NCBI GenBank assembly: GCA_002840015.1
Contig: PGZE01000031.1
Location: 1 to 64,000, forward strand
DNA: 64,000 bases
Direction: 5' to 3'
DNA from: Gammaproteobacteria bacterium HGW-Gammaproteobacteria-2
Lineage (GTDB): Bacteria; Pseudomonadota; Gammaproteobacteria; Xanthomonadales; Xanthomonadaceae
The notes beneath the pieces were generated by a model, which saw only the letters and a list, made by a program, of their open reading frames with translations, was not told where the DNA came from and did no database searches. Positions 36,952 through 46,388 of the stretch are shown here, in pieces (within the stretch, counting starts at the first letter, position 1; each line of letters begins with the position of its first letter). A program made the position numbers and the translations under genes.

Positions 36952-37169
36952 TGTGCCACGCCGTGCCCGCGCAGGTGGTGGAAGTGCTCGATGCCGACAA
37001 CGCGCGGATCGAGATCGGCGGCGTGCGTCGGGTGGTTTCGACCGCACTGGTCGGCACGCTTGCGGTCGGTGATTTTGTGGTGGTGCATGTCGGCTTCGCG
37101 CTGGGCCGGCTCGATGCCGCCGAAGCCGAGGCGACGCTGGCCTTGCTCGCCGCCGAGGCGCGGGCATGA
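36951..37169 (+). CDS. hypC: HypC maturation chaperone, copy 2
   Basis: The 72-residue protein begins MCHAVPAQVVEV with the essential Cys2 and carries the GDFVVVHVGFALGRLD core. It is coupled to hypF and hypD by one- and four-base overlaps, the canonical hypC position. It differs clearly from copy 1 at 31499, so the two may serve different complexes (HypD versus large subunit). Confidence 0.94.
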   Translation: MCHAVPAQVVEVLDADNARIEIGGVRRVVSTALVGTLAVGDFVVVHVGFALGRLDAAEAEATLALLAAEARA

Positions 37170-38299
37170 GGTACATCGACGCCTTCCGCGATGGCGATAC
37201 CGGGCGCGGCCTGGCGGCGCGCATCGCCGCCGAGGTGAACCCGGCGCGCAGCTACCGGCTGATGGAGTTCTGCGGTGGCCACACCCACGCCATCTTCCGC
37301 TACGGCGTGCAGGATCTGCTGCCGGCCAACGTGATCATGGTGCATGGGCCGGGTTGTCCGGTCTGCGTGTTGCCGGTTGGCCGTCTCGACATGGCGATCG
37401 AGCTGGCGCTGCGGCCCGGGGTCATTTTGTGCAGTTACGGCGACATGCTGCGCATTCCCGGTTCGCGCAAGCGCAGCCTGCTGCGTGCCCGTGCCGAGGG
37501 TGCCGATGTGCGGATGATTTCCTCGAGCATGGACGCATTGGCGCTGGCCGAGGCGCATCCGGATCGTGAGGTCGTGTTCCTCGCCATCGGTTTTGAAACC
37601 ACCACCCCGCCGACCGCCGCCGCGCTGCGTGTGGCACGTGCGCGCGGCATCGGCAACTTCAGCATCCTGTGCAATCACGTGCTCACCCCAGCGGCGATCA
37701 GCAACATTCTGCAGGCGCCGGCATTGCGTGCTATCGATGCGGTGCAGATCGATGGCTTTCTCGGGCCGGCGCACGTGTCGGTGGTGATCGGCAGCCAGCC
37801 TTACGAATACTTCGCCGAGGAGTTCGCGCGGCCGGTGGTGATCTCGGGCTTCGAGCCGCTCGATGTGATGCAATCGATCCTGATGCTGATCCGGCAGATC
37901 AACCAGGGCCGTGCCGAAGTCGAAAACCAGTACCAGCGTGCGGTCAGCCGCCACGGCAATGCCACCGCCAAGGCGATGGTGGCAGAGGTGTTCGAACTGC
38001 GCCGCAGCTTTGAGTGGCGCGGCCTGGGCACGGTGCCCTACAGCGCCCTCAAGCTGCGCGCAGCCTATGCCGATTTCGACGCCGAGCAGCGCTTCGGCAT
38101 CGAATACCGGCCGATGCCGGAGAACAAGGCCTGTGCCTGCCCGCGCATCCTGCGCGGCGCCGCACGGCCGACTGATTGCGTGCTGTTCGGCAAGCAGTGC
38201 ACGCCGCAGACGCCGCTGGGTTCGTGCATGGTTTCCGACGAGGGCGCCTGCGCGGCGTACTACAAATACGGGCGCCATCGCGCCGAGGCAAGGCCATGA
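37166..38299 (+). CDS. hypD: Hydrogenase iron-cofactor assembly protein HypD
   Basis: HypD is the [4Fe-4S] scaffold on which Fe(CN)2CO is built together with HypC. The 377 residues contain MEFCGGHTHAIFRYG, HGPGCPVCVLP, GFETTTPPTA and the C-terminal cluster cysteines (CACPRILRG, CVLFGKQCTPQTPLGSCM). All key cysteines are present. Confidence 0.96.
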   Translation: MRYIDAFRDGDTGRGLAARIAAEVNPARSYRLMEFCGGHTHAIFRYGVQDLLPANVIMVHGPGCPVCVLPVGRLDMAIELALRPGVILCSYGDMLRIPGSRKRSLLRARAEGADVRMISSSMDALALAEAHPDREVVFLAIGFETTTPPTAAALRVARARGIGNFSILCNHVLTPAAISNILQAPALRAIDAVQIDGFLGPAHVSVVIGSQPYEYFAEEFARPVVISGFEPLDVMQSILMLIRQINQGRAEVENQYQRAVSRHGNATAKAMVAEVFELRRSFEWRGLGTVPYSALKLRAAYADFDAEQRFGIEYRPMPENKACACPRILRGAARPTDCVLFGKQCTPQTPLGSCMVSDEGACAAYYKYGRHRAEARP

Positions 38300-39321
38300 G
38301 AGACAGCGTGAACTACGGCGCGGTGATCCAGATGAGCCACGGTGCCGGCGGCCGCGACATGGCCGAACTGATCGAGCGCATGTTCGTCACCGCCTTCGCC
38401 AACCCGCACCTGAGCGGGCGCGAGGATCAGGCGGTACTTGATCTTCCGGCCGGGCGTCTGGCGATGTCCACCGACAGTTACGTGGTGTCGCCGCTGTTCT
38501 TCCCCGGCGGCGATATCGGCAGCCTGGCGATCAACGGCACCATCAACGACGTGGCGATGGCGGGTGCGCAGCCGCTGGCGATCAGCCTGGGTCTGATCAT
38601 CGAGGAAGGTTTTGCGCTGAGCGATCTGGCGCGGGTGATCGATTCGATGGCGCAGGCGGCGCGTGCTGCCGGCGTGCCGATCGTCACCGGCGACACCAAG
38701 GTGGTGGAGAAGGGCAAGGGCGATGGCTTGTTCGTCAACACCACCGGCATCGGCCAGGTGCGCGCGGGCGTGCAGATCTCGGCGACCGCGGTGCGCCCGG
38801 GCGATGTGGTGCTGGTCAGCGGCTATCTCGGTGATCACGGGGTGGCGGTGATGGCCGAGCGCGGCGGCTTTGATTTTCAGACCACGATCCACTCGGACTG
38901 CGCAGCGCTGCATGGCCTGGTCGCGGCCCTGCTCGATGCGGTGCCCGAGGTGCGCATGTTGCGTGATCCGACCCGTGGCGGCCTGGCTGCCGTGCTCAAC
39001 GAGATCGCGCTCGCCAGTGCGGTCGGCTTTCGTATCCGCGAGCGCGATCTGCCGATCCGTGCGGAGGTGGCCGGCGCCTGCGAGCTGCTCGGGCTTGATC
39101 CGCTATATGTCGCCAACGAGGGCAAGCTGGTGGCGATGGTGCCGCCGCAATCGGCAGCGGCTGCGCTGGCCGCACTGCGCGCGCATCCGCTCGGGCGCGA
39201 TGCCGCGATCATCGGCGTAGCGCGCGCCGACGCGCACCACTTCGTCGAAATGCAGACCGCGTTCGGTGGCGTGCGCATGGTCGATTGGATCGCCGGCGAG
39301 CAACTGCCGCGCATCTGCTGA
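38296..39321 (+). CDS. hypE: Hydrogenase maturation protein HypE
   Basis: HypE dehydrates its C-terminal thiocarboxamide to the thiocyanate that donates cyanide. The ATG at 38296 overlaps the hypD stop and gives 341 residues; upstream in-frame codons lie within hypD. It has MSHGAGGRDM, GTINDVAMAGAQPLA and VTGDTKVVEKGKGD, and ends PRIC with the essential terminal cysteine. Confidence 0.96.
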   Translation: MRDSVNYGAVIQMSHGAGGRDMAELIERMFVTAFANPHLSGREDQAVLDLPAGRLAMSTDSYVVSPLFFPGGDIGSLAINGTINDVAMAGAQPLAISLGLIIEEGFALSDLARVIDSMAQAARAAGVPIVTGDTKVVEKGKGDGLFVNTTGIGQVRAGVQISATAVRPGDVVLVSGYLGDHGVAVMAERGGFDFQTTIHSDCAALHGLVAALLDAVPEVRMLRDPTRGGLAAVLNEIALASAVGFRIRERDLPIRAEVAGACELLGLDPLYVANEGKLVAMVPPQSAAAALAALRAHPLGRDAAIIGVARADAHHFVEMQTAFGGVRMVDWIAGEQLPRIC

Positions 39322-39324
39322 GCC

Positions 39325-41001
39325 ATGCGCATCCTGCTGCTCACCCACGCCTTCAACAGCCTCAGCCAGCGCCTGTGGTTGAGTCTGTCGGCGGCTGGTC
39401 ACGAGCTGTCGGTGGAGTTCGACATCAACGATGCGGCGACGCGGCAGGCACTGGCACTGTGGCAGCCCGAGGTGGTGATTGCGCCGTATTTGAAACGCGC
39501 GATTGCGGAAGAGGTCTGGCGCACCACGCCGTGCCTGATCGTGCATCCGGGGCCGTTGGGTGATCGTGGCTGCTCGGCGCTGGATTGGGCGATCCAGCAC
39601 GGCCGCACGCGCTGGGGGGTTACGGTGTTGCAGGCGGTGGCCGAACTCGATGCCGGGCCGGTGTGGGCGCATCGCGAGTTCCCCTTGCGCGCCGCCAGCA
39701 AGTCGAGCGTCTATCGCCGCGAACTGACCGAAGCGGCAGTCGCCGCCGTCGGTGATGCACTGGCGCGGATGCAGCGCGGCGACGGTCCGTTGCTGGGCGC
39801 CAATTGCGGCGATGAAGGCGAAAAGCCGGCGATGCGCCAGCGCGATCGCCGCATCGATTGGCAACGCGACGATACGCAAACGGTGCTGGCGAAAATCCAT
39901 GCCGCCGACGGCCAGCCCGGTGTGCGCGACCGCTACCACGACGCGACGGTGTGGCTGCACGACGCCGCGCCCGCGCCGGGCCTGGTCGGCAACGCCGGCG
40001 ACTGGCTCGGGCACGACGGCGCAAGCCTGGCCCGCGCCACCCACGACGGCGCGCTGTGGATCGGTCACCTGCAAATCATCGATGCCGAGATCGATCGCGC
40101 GATCAAACTGCCAGCGGTGGCTGCCGTGCGCCAGCTCGGTCTGCCGCTACCCCCTGCCATTGCCGGCGAAGGCGCGCCGAACCGGATCGACTTTCAGATC
40201 GAGGATGGCGTTGGCGTACTGCGCTTCCCAGTGCTCAATGGCGCCTTGTCGGTGTCGCGCTGCCAGGCATTGCTGGCCGCGATCACCGCGGCTGCGCGCA
40301 GCCCGGTGCCGGCCATCGTCCTGCTCGGCGGCCCCGAGTTCTGGTGCAATGGCATGGACCTGGCCAGCATCGAGGCCGACCCCAGCCCGGCCGAAGCCTC
40401 GCTTGCCAACATCGAGGCGATCGACGAGGTCTGCCGCGCGTTGATCGAGTTGACCGGCAAGTGGGTGATTGCGGCGGTGTGCGGCAATGCCGGTGCCGGC
40501 GGCGTGTTTATGGCCTTGGCGGCCGACGAAGTGCTGGTGCGCGCGGGCGTGGTGCTCAATCCGCATTACCGCAATATGGGCAATCTGTACGGTTCGGAAT
40601 ACTGGACCTGGCTATTGCCAAGACGGCTCGGCGATGACGGCGCACGCGCATTGATGGCGACGCGACTGCCGCTGGATGCCGCCGATGCGGTGCAGCGCGG
40701 ATTGTTCGATGCGGTATTGCCCGGCGATCCGGACGCGTTCGCCGCGGCGGCCATCGGCCATGCGCGTGCGCGCATCGACGGCGCCGATTTCAGTGAGCGC
40801 TTGCAGGCCAAGGCGGCTGCGCGCGCCAGCGATGAGGCGAGCAAGCCGCTGGCCGCCTATCGCGAAGCGGAGCTGGCGCGGATGCGCGAAAACTTCTTCG
40901 GCTTCGACACCAGTTATCACATCGCCCGCTTCGATTTCATCACCCGCACCGCACATTCGCGCACACCGCTGTATCTGGCACGGCATCGGCAATCGCGCTG
41001 A
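39325..41001 (+). CDS. hoxX: HoxX/HypX hydrogenase maturation protein
   Basis: HoxX makes the CO ligand of the NiFe site from formyl-tetrahydrofolate in air. The 558 residues have an N-terminal formyltransferase-like domain (about 1-270, with CLIVHPGPLGDRGCSALDWA) and a C-terminal enoyl-CoA hydratase-like domain (LLGGPEFWCNGMDLASIE, GNAGAGGVFMALAADEVL). It ends the hyp gene string. HoxX is typical of aerobic hydrogen oxidisers, and its pairing with a group 1c enzyme is discussed under findings. Confidence 0.93.
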   Translation: MRILLLTHAFNSLSQRLWLSLSAAGHELSVEFDINDAATRQALALWQPEVVIAPYLKRAIAEEVWRTTPCLIVHPGPLGDRGCSALDWAIQHGRTRWGVTVLQAVAELDAGPVWAHREFPLRAASKSSVYRRELTEAAVAAVGDALARMQRGDGPLLGANCGDEGEKPAMRQRDRRIDWQRDDTQTVLAKIHAADGQPGVRDRYHDATVWLHDAAPAPGLVGNAGDWLGHDGASLARATHDGALWIGHLQIIDAEIDRAIKLPAVAAVRQLGLPLPPAIAGEGAPNRIDFQIEDGVGVLRFPVLNGALSVSRCQALLAAITAAARSPVPAIVLLGGPEFWCNGMDLASIEADPSPAEASLANIEAIDEVCRALIELTGKWVIAAVCGNAGAGGVFMALAADEVLVRAGVVLNPHYRNMGNLYGSEYWTWLLPRRLGDDGARALMATRLPLDAADAVQRGLFDAVLPGDPDAFAAAAIGHARARIDGADFSERLQAKAAARASDEASKPLAAYREAELARMRENFFGFDTSYHIARFDFITRTAHSRTPLYLARHRQSR

Positions 41002-41026
41002 GCCCGCCAGCGCCGCCGGGGTTCGA

Positions 41027-42292
41027 TTACAACAAGTGACGCACGTTGGGCAGGTATTTTTCCAGCGAGCCGGTGTTGACCACGACCACGCGCTCGCCGG
41101 ATGTGAGCAGGCCACGATCGAGCAATTGCGGCAGCGCCGCCAGACAAGCCGCGCCCTCCGGGCTGATCCACCAGCGCGTGTCGCGCCATACCCGGCTCAG
41201 CTCGGCGGCGGTGTCCGCTTCGCTCACTGCAACCGCGGCGCCGCCGCTGTCGCGGATGATCTGCAACACACGGAAGTGGCCGACGCCGCCGGGCACGTTG
41301 AGGCCGCAGGCCAACGTCACGCCGGCGGTGACTACGCTGGTGTCGTCGGCGCCGGAGGTAAAGGCATTGACCAGTGGTTGGGTTACTTCGCTTTGCACGC
41401 AGATCATGCGTGGCCGCTGGCTGCCGATCAGGCCCAGTGCTTGCAGTTCGGCCCAGGCTTTCCACATGCCGAGCACGCCGGTACCGCCACCGGTTGGATA
41501 GATCACCACATCGGGCAGTGCCCAGCGGCTTTCATCCGAATCCCACGGCCGCGCAAGCGGTTCGGCCAGTTCCAGGCCGAGTGTCTTCTTGCCTTCGATG
41601 CGCCAGCCCGGTTCCTGAAACGTGGCCACCGAAAAGTAGCCCTGTGGCACGTACTTTTCCTTGAGCAGGGCGCCGGCTTCGCGGATGGTGGGGCCGATTA
41701 GTTCGAGCTTGACCTGCACCGGATGGCGGAAGGCCGCCGCTGCGACATTGCCCAGAATCGGCAACGGCGTATCGTCGGGCATGGCCACGGCGATTTGCAG
41801 GTCACCGGCCAGCGCGTAGCGGGTCAGCGAATCGCCGGCATTGCCCTGGGTGGGCACCGCCAACTGGTTGAGGCCAAGCCGGCGCGCCTGCGCCACCACC
41901 ATCGCCATGCCGCGATCCTTGAAGCTTTGCGTCGGGTTGGCGCCGTAACCCGGATGCGCCCGGCCCTCTTCTTTCACTGCCAGCGCCAAGCCGGCGGCCT
42001 TTGCAACCGGATGCTGGCGGTAATCGAGTAGCGGCGTGTGGCCTTCGCCCAGTGGCACCAGATGGCGGGCGTCGGACGGGTTGTTGGCGTCCAGCGCCAG
42101 CAGCGCACCGAAGCGCCACATGTCCGGCCGTTGCGGTGTGTACCACTGCTGCTCGGGCTGCTCCGCGCGCAGGCGCTGCAGGTCGAGCACCATTTCAACC
42201 GGCCGGCCATCGCTGGGGTCGAGGTTCATCGGTACATCAGCGGGGTATTCAATGCCGGAGGCGATGCCGCGCAGGTGACTGAGGTAGGACAT
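41027..42292 (-). CDS. Threonine synthase-like PLP-dependent enzyme
   Basis: The 421-residue fold-type II PLP protein contains the lysine motif NPTQSFKDRGMAMV and the phosphate-binding YPTGGGTGVLGMW loop. Such proteins are annotated as threonine synthase, which converts O-phosphohomoserine to threonine. The HLVPLGEGHTPLL segment supports the threonine-synthase group. The gene is convergent with hoxX and is not near thrA or thrB, so a different amino-acid lyase role cannot be excluded. Confidence 0.75.
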   Translation of the reverse strand: MSYLSHLRGIASGIEYPADVPMNLDPSDGRPVEMVLDLQRLRAEQPEQQWYTPQRPDMWRFGALLALDANNPSDARHLVPLGEGHTPLLDYRQHPVAKAAGLALAVKEEGRAHPGYGANPTQSFKDRGMAMVVAQARRLGLNQLAVPTQGNAGDSLTRYALAGDLQIAVAMPDDTPLPILGNVAAAAFRHPVQVKLELIGPTIREAGALLKEKYVPQGYFSVATFQEPGWRIEGKKTLGLELAEPLARPWDSDESRWALPDVVIYPTGGGTGVLGMWKAWAELQALGLIGSQRPRMICVQSEVTQPLVNAFTSGADDTSVVTAGVTLACGLNVPGGVGHFRVLQIIRDSGGAAVAVSEADTAAELSRVWRDTRWWISPEGAACLAALPQLLDRGLLTSGERVVVVNTGSLEKYLPNVRHLL

Positions 42293-42327
42293 GATTTTTC
42301 TCGCTGAAGGGGGGTGAACGCAGATCG

Positions 42328-42786
42328 TTACAAATGCTCAGCGGCAATCGCTTGCTGGCGCATCAATTTCTCAATGATACGATCCAGCGCCGCGCGCTCA
42401 TCGGCGTCCAGGCAGGCTAGCAGTTCCGCCTCGTAGGCTTCGGCGCGCGGCACCACCTCATCATAGATGGCATGGCCGGCCGCGCTGAGGGTGAGTACCG
42501 ATTTGCGCCGGTCGCTGCCGTGGGTTTCGCGCTGCACCCGGCCATGATGCAGCAGGTTGCTCAGCGCCCGGCTGATTGCCACCTTGTCGATGGCGGTGCG
42601 CTCGGCGACCTCGTTGCTCGACAAGCCGGGGAAGCGCGCCAATACCACCATTACCCGCCATTCGGTAATCGACAGCGCGAACCGGCTGGCGTAGGCGCGC
42701 GAAATCGACGCGCTGATGCGATTGGATAGCAGCGACAAGCGGTATGGCAGGAACCGCTCAAGCTTCAATGCAGCCTCAGAATGCAT
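42328..42786 (-). CDS. MarR-family regulator, probable repressor of hppD
   Basis: ATG 42786 preceded by AAGGCGAAGAC gives 152 residues; the longer reading needs a TTG. The winged-helix core is SITEWRVMVVLARFPGLSSN followed by SDRRKSVLTLSAAG in the wing. It is divergent from hppD and shares a 71-base spacer with a clean palindrome, so it probably controls tyrosine catabolism in response to an aromatic ligand. This is an inference from position. Confidence 0.85.
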   Translation of the reverse strand: MHSEAALKLERFLPYRLSLLSNRISASISRAYASRFALSITEWRVMVVLARFPGLSSNEVAERTAIDKVAISRALSNLLHHGRVQRETHGSDRRKSVLTLSAAGHAIYDEVVPRAEAYEAELLACLDADERAALDRIIEKLMRQQAIAAEHL

Positions 42787-42804
42787 GTCTTCGCCTTGCA
42801 ATTG

Positions 42805-42818
42805 GTTTCAGATGAAAC
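42805..42818. promoter_or_regulatory. Palindrome between marR and hppD, candidate MarR operator
   Basis: GTTTCA-GA-TGAAAC is a perfect 6+6 inverted repeat with a two-base centre. It lies 19 bases outside the marR start and 39 bases before hppD. The location suits repression of both genes. Confidence 0.6.
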
Positions 42819-42857
42819 TATAACGGTGGCCTGATCGGCCATACGAGGAATCGCGCG

Positions 42858-43908
42858 ATGAACGCACAACCCAATCTTGGCATAACCCCGGGCTGCTTCG
42901 AAAACCCGATGGGCATCGATGGCTTCGAGTTCGTCGAGTTTGCTGCCCCGGCCGGGCGCGAGGGCGAGCTGTACGCCTTGTTCGAGCGCATGGGTTTCAC
43001 CGCTGTCATGCGCCATCGCCGCCGCGCCATCACCTTGTTCCGGCAAGGTGGCGTTAATTTTCTGGTCAATGCCGAGCCCGATTCGTTTGCGGCCGATTTT
43101 GCCGCCAAACACGGCCCGAGTGCCTGCGGTTTTGCGGTGCGTTTTCGCGAGCCAGCCAACGCGGTGCAGGCGCAGGTGCTGGCGCGTGGCGGCGAGCGGA
43201 TCACGGGCGAGGCCAGCAAGGCGGTGCAGCGGCCGGTGGTCGCCGGCATCGGCGGCGCCATGCTGTATCTGGTCGACAACTATGGCGACGGCGGTGATGT
43301 CTATGCCGACTTCGAACCATTGCCCGGTGTGGACAGCCATCCGCGGGGCTATGGCCTGACCTTCATCGACCACCTGACCCACAACCTGTACCACGGCAAC
43401 ATGGAAAAGTGGGCCGACTACTACGAGAAGTTGTTCAACTTCCGCGAGATCCGCTACTTCGACATCAAGGGCGTCAAGACCGGGCTGGTGTCCAAGGCGA
43501 TGACCGCACCCGATGGCATCGTGCGCATTCCGCTCAACGAATCGAGCGATCCCAAATCGCAGATCAACGAGTACTTGAACGAATACCACGGCCTACGCCA
43601 CGGTCGAGGCCATGCGTGCGCACGGGGTGGCGTTTCTCGACACCCCGGACACCTATTTTTCGGTGGTCGATCAGCGCATCCCCAACCACGGCGAAGACCT
43701 GCCGCGCTTGCGTCGCAACAAGATCCTGATCGACGCCGACCCGGAAACCAAACAGCGCAAGCTGTTGCAGATATTCACCCAGAACTGCATCGGCCCGATC
43801 TTTTTCGAGATCATCCAGCGCAAGGGCAACGAAGGCTTCGGCGAAGGCAACTTCCAGGCTTTGTTCGAGAGTATTGAACGCGACCAGATCAAGCGCGGGG
43901 TGCTTTGA
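42858..43908 (+). pseudogene. hppD: 4-hydroxyphenylpyruvate dioxygenase, frameshifted by an internal deletion
   Basis: HPPD converts 4-hydroxyphenylpyruvate to homogentisate in tyrosine breakdown. Codons 1-245 read normally from MNAQPNLG through FIDHLTHNLYHGNM (first iron histidine) to NEYLNEYHG. After about 43592 homology continues in another frame (YATVEAMRAHGVAFLDTPDT) to the stop at 43908, including the iron glutamate in FFEIIQRKG. The block resembling EGIQHIALATDDI, with the second iron histidine, is missing; about 38 nt are lost. As written the product would be truncated and inactive. Confidence 0.92.
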
Positions 43909-43915
43909 GGGCAAC

Positions 43916-43953
43916 GCAGCCCGGTGTTGAGGCGTTTGCCTCGGCCGGGCTGC
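43916..43953 (+). terminator. Hairpin after hppD
   Basis: GCAGCCCGG and CCGGGCTGC form a 9-bp GC-rich stem around a 20-base loop just after the hppD stop. No T-run follows, so terminator function is tentative. The remaining 180 bases to the convergent tolC-like gene show nothing else. Confidence 0.45.
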
Positions 43954-44139
43954 AACGCTCTGTACGCGATCTTGTGGAAGCCTGCGCCGAGCTCAGTCCG
44001 GTGCAAGCGTCGCCGCTCACCAGCATGCGTGCTCAGGCAGTGCAGGTTCGTGTAGCGGGCGCTTGCCCTGGATCCACCGTGCAAGCAGGGCCAAGCTGTG
44101 GCCCGCGTGTACGGCGCGCTGCAAACCGGAACTACAAAA

Positions 44140-45552
44140 TTACGGGTTCGCTGGTGTTTCAACGCCCAGTGCCGCTTCGGCGTCAGCAATCAGAAAGGCA
44201 TTGACTGCTTTCACGTCACTGACTTCGATTGTGCCCGCCGCTTGCTCCAGGCGCAGGCTGTTGACCAGAAAGTTGTGGCGAGCGCGCGCCAGTTCGGTTT
44301 GCGCGGCATACAACTGCTGCTGGCCGACCAGCACGTCAACGATGGTGCGGGTGCCGACTTCGTAGCCGGCTTCGGTGGCATCCAGGGCGCTGCGGGCCGA
44401 GGTCAATGCCTGCTGGCGGGCGTCGATTTCGGAAATGCCGCTGAGCAGGTCACGCAGGGCATTGCGGGTTTGCCGCGTTATCGCGCGGCGTTCCTGTTCG
44501 GCCTGGTCGCGCACCGCATCACGGGTGTGGATCGCCTGGCGTACGCGTGATTGGGTGGCGAAGCCGGAGAACAGCGGAACCCGCAACTGCAAGCCCCAGC
44601 TTGCGTCATTGCCTTGGCTCGATGTTGGCAGCGTTTGTCCACTGGTTACGATTTGGCCGTATGAGGTGCTGTCCGAGTAGGAAATGGTTGCGCTCAGTGT
44701 GGGCAGATGGCCGGCACGAGCGGTGGCAATGTCACGTTCACTTGCTTCCAGCGCCAGCAGCCGCGAGCGCAGGGTCGGGTTCTGATCCAGCGCTGTGCGC
44801 ACCCAATGTTCAGGCTGCAAGTCGTCAGGCAGGTGTGGCTGGAAGTTCGCCGCCAGACCCTTGAGGTTGACCAGCGGCTTGCCGGTGACCTCGGTCAGGG
44901 TTTCGCCGGCGTTGTCGTAGGCGTTTTGCGCGGCGATGGTGGCGGCACGCGCGGTGTCGTAGCGCGACTGCGCTTCATGCACATCGGTGATCGGCGCCAG
45001 GCCCACTTCAAGGCGTTTTTCGGCCTGGTCGAGCTGGCGCTTGACCGCGAGTTCTTCGGCCTTGGCCGAGACCAGGGTCTGGATTGCGGTCAATACCGCA
45101 AAATAACTGTCGGATACGCGCACTGACAGATTATCGAGCGCAGCATCGTAGTCTGCCTGCGATTGCTCCGAGCGCGAACGGCTGGCGCGCAGCGCGGTGT
45201 AGTTGCTGTAGTCGAACAACGATTGGCTGACGGCGACCTGCCAGTTGCGTGAGCGCGAGTCGATGTTGCTCACGCTGTTCGAGGTGATGGTTGGGTTGAT
45301 CGAGATCACCCGCAACGAGCGGTTGTCGGCATTGGTGTCGTTGAAGTTGCCGGTGGCGTCGATCTGCGGCAACAGGCTTGCCCGGGCCTGCACGATGCCT
45401 TCGCGTTGACCGAATGCGCGCGCTTCGGCGGCAGCCAGTTGCGGGTCGCTCTGGCGGGCCAGTTCGTAGGCTTGCATCAGGTCTGCAGCGTTGGCAACGC
45501 CGGGCAGTGCCAAGGCAAGGGCCAGGCTCAGGGTAGTGATTCGCAGCGACAT
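44140..45552 (-). CDS. tolC: TolC-family outer-membrane channel protein
   Basis: The 470-residue protein is a TolC/OEP-type outer-membrane channel used by type I secretion and efflux pumps. It has a signal peptide (LSLALALALPGVANA), two OEP repeats with long helical segments, and the typical blocks SQSLFDYSNYTALRAS and EVGTRTIVDVLVGQQQLY. AAGGAAA precedes the ATG. It is downstream of the pcm-like gene on the same strand. It could serve the RND pump encoded 1.6 kb away, which lacks its own channel gene. Confidence 0.92.
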   Translation of the reverse strand: MSLRITTLSLALALALPGVANAADLMQAYELARQSDPQLAAAEARAFGQREGIVQARASLLPQIDATGNFNDTNADNRSLRVISINPTITSNSVSNIDSRSRNWQVAVSQSLFDYSNYTALRASRSRSEQSQADYDAALDNLSVRVSDSYFAVLTAIQTLVSAKAEELAVKRQLDQAEKRLEVGLAPITDVHEAQSRYDTARAATIAAQNAYDNAGETLTEVTGKPLVNLKGLAANFQPHLPDDLQPEHWVRTALDQNPTLRSRLLALEASERDIATARAGHLPTLSATISYSDSTSYGQIVTSGQTLPTSSQGNDASWGLQLRVPLFSGFATQSRVRQAIHTRDAVRDQAEQERRAITRQTRNALRDLLSGISEIDARQQALTSARSALDATEAGYEVGTRTIVDVLVGQQQLYAAQTELARARHNFLVNSLRLEQAAGTIEVSDVKAVNAFLIADAEAALGVETPANP

Positions 45553-45575
45553 GGGGTTTCCTTGGGTTGATCGGT

Positions 45576-46229
45576 TTACAGGGCAAATCGCGCAACCGGC
45601 GACAGGCCGGCAAGATAGGGCAGTTGCGTTTCAAACAGGCTCAGTTCTTCGATACGGCCTTCATGATTCAGCCAACGCACCGCCTCTTGCGCCGGAGCCA
45701 GGCCGCGCACCGCGAACAGACGACCGCCCGGGCGCAGCCAGTTGAAAACGCGTTCGGGCAGGTCGACCACGGCGCCGGTAAAGCACACCGCATCAAACTG
45801 TCGGCCGGGCTCGAACCGGGTGACATCGGCTTGCTGCACGTTGATGTTGGCGTATTCGCCGCCGACAAAGCGTGAACGTGCGCGCTCGACGAAGTCGGCA
45901 TGAATATCGATGCTGACCACCGCGCACGCGAGATGGCCAAGGCAGGCGGTGATGAAGCCCGAACCGGTGCCGATTTCCAGCACACTGTCTTCCGGCGCCA
46001 GGTCCAGCGCCTGCAACATGCGCCCTTCCAGCGTGGGCTTCATCATCGACTCGCCATGTTCCAGTGGCAGCGCCATGTCGGCGAAGGCGAGCTTGCGATG
46101 ACGCATCGGCACGAAGTCCTCGCGCTTTACCTTGCTCATGGCGTCAAGTACGCGCGGATCGAGCACCTCATAAGGACGCACCTGCTGTTCGACCATGGCG
46201 AAACGGGCCTGCTCGAAATCAATGACCAT
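45576..46229 (-). CDS. Protein-L-isoaspartate O-methyltransferase-like protein
   Basis: The 217-residue SAM-dependent methyltransferase belongs to the Pcm family that repairs isoaspartyl residues. Motif I reads VLEIGTGSGFITACL, and the N-terminal MVEQQVRPYEVLDPRVL and REDFVP segments are typical of the Xanthomonadales paralogue encoded beside tolC. ATG 46229 is chosen because the protein family starts there; no strong ribosome binding site is visible. Confidence 0.85.
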   Translation of the reverse strand: MVIDFEQARFAMVEQQVRPYEVLDPRVLDAMSKVKREDFVPMRHRKLAFADMALPLEHGESMMKPTLEGRMLQALDLAPEDSVLEIGTGSGFITACLGHLACAVVSIDIHADFVERARSRFVGGEYANINVQQADVTRFEPGRQFDAVCFTGAVVDLPERVFNWLRPGGRLFAVRGLAPAQEAVRWLNHEGRIEELSLFETQLPYLAGLSPVARFAL

Positions 46230-46388
46230 GATGTGTCGATCCCTGCTGTGAAAAGGTGCCAATTTTAACCCGGATACGGTCGTGAACGCCGCGAAACCTG
46301 ATGCGTGAAGCAATTGCACACGGGACGGTCAAGGTATTGGCTGCGGCCAAGGATCGCCTTAATTGCCCGTCAACCCGAGTGCCGGTGG

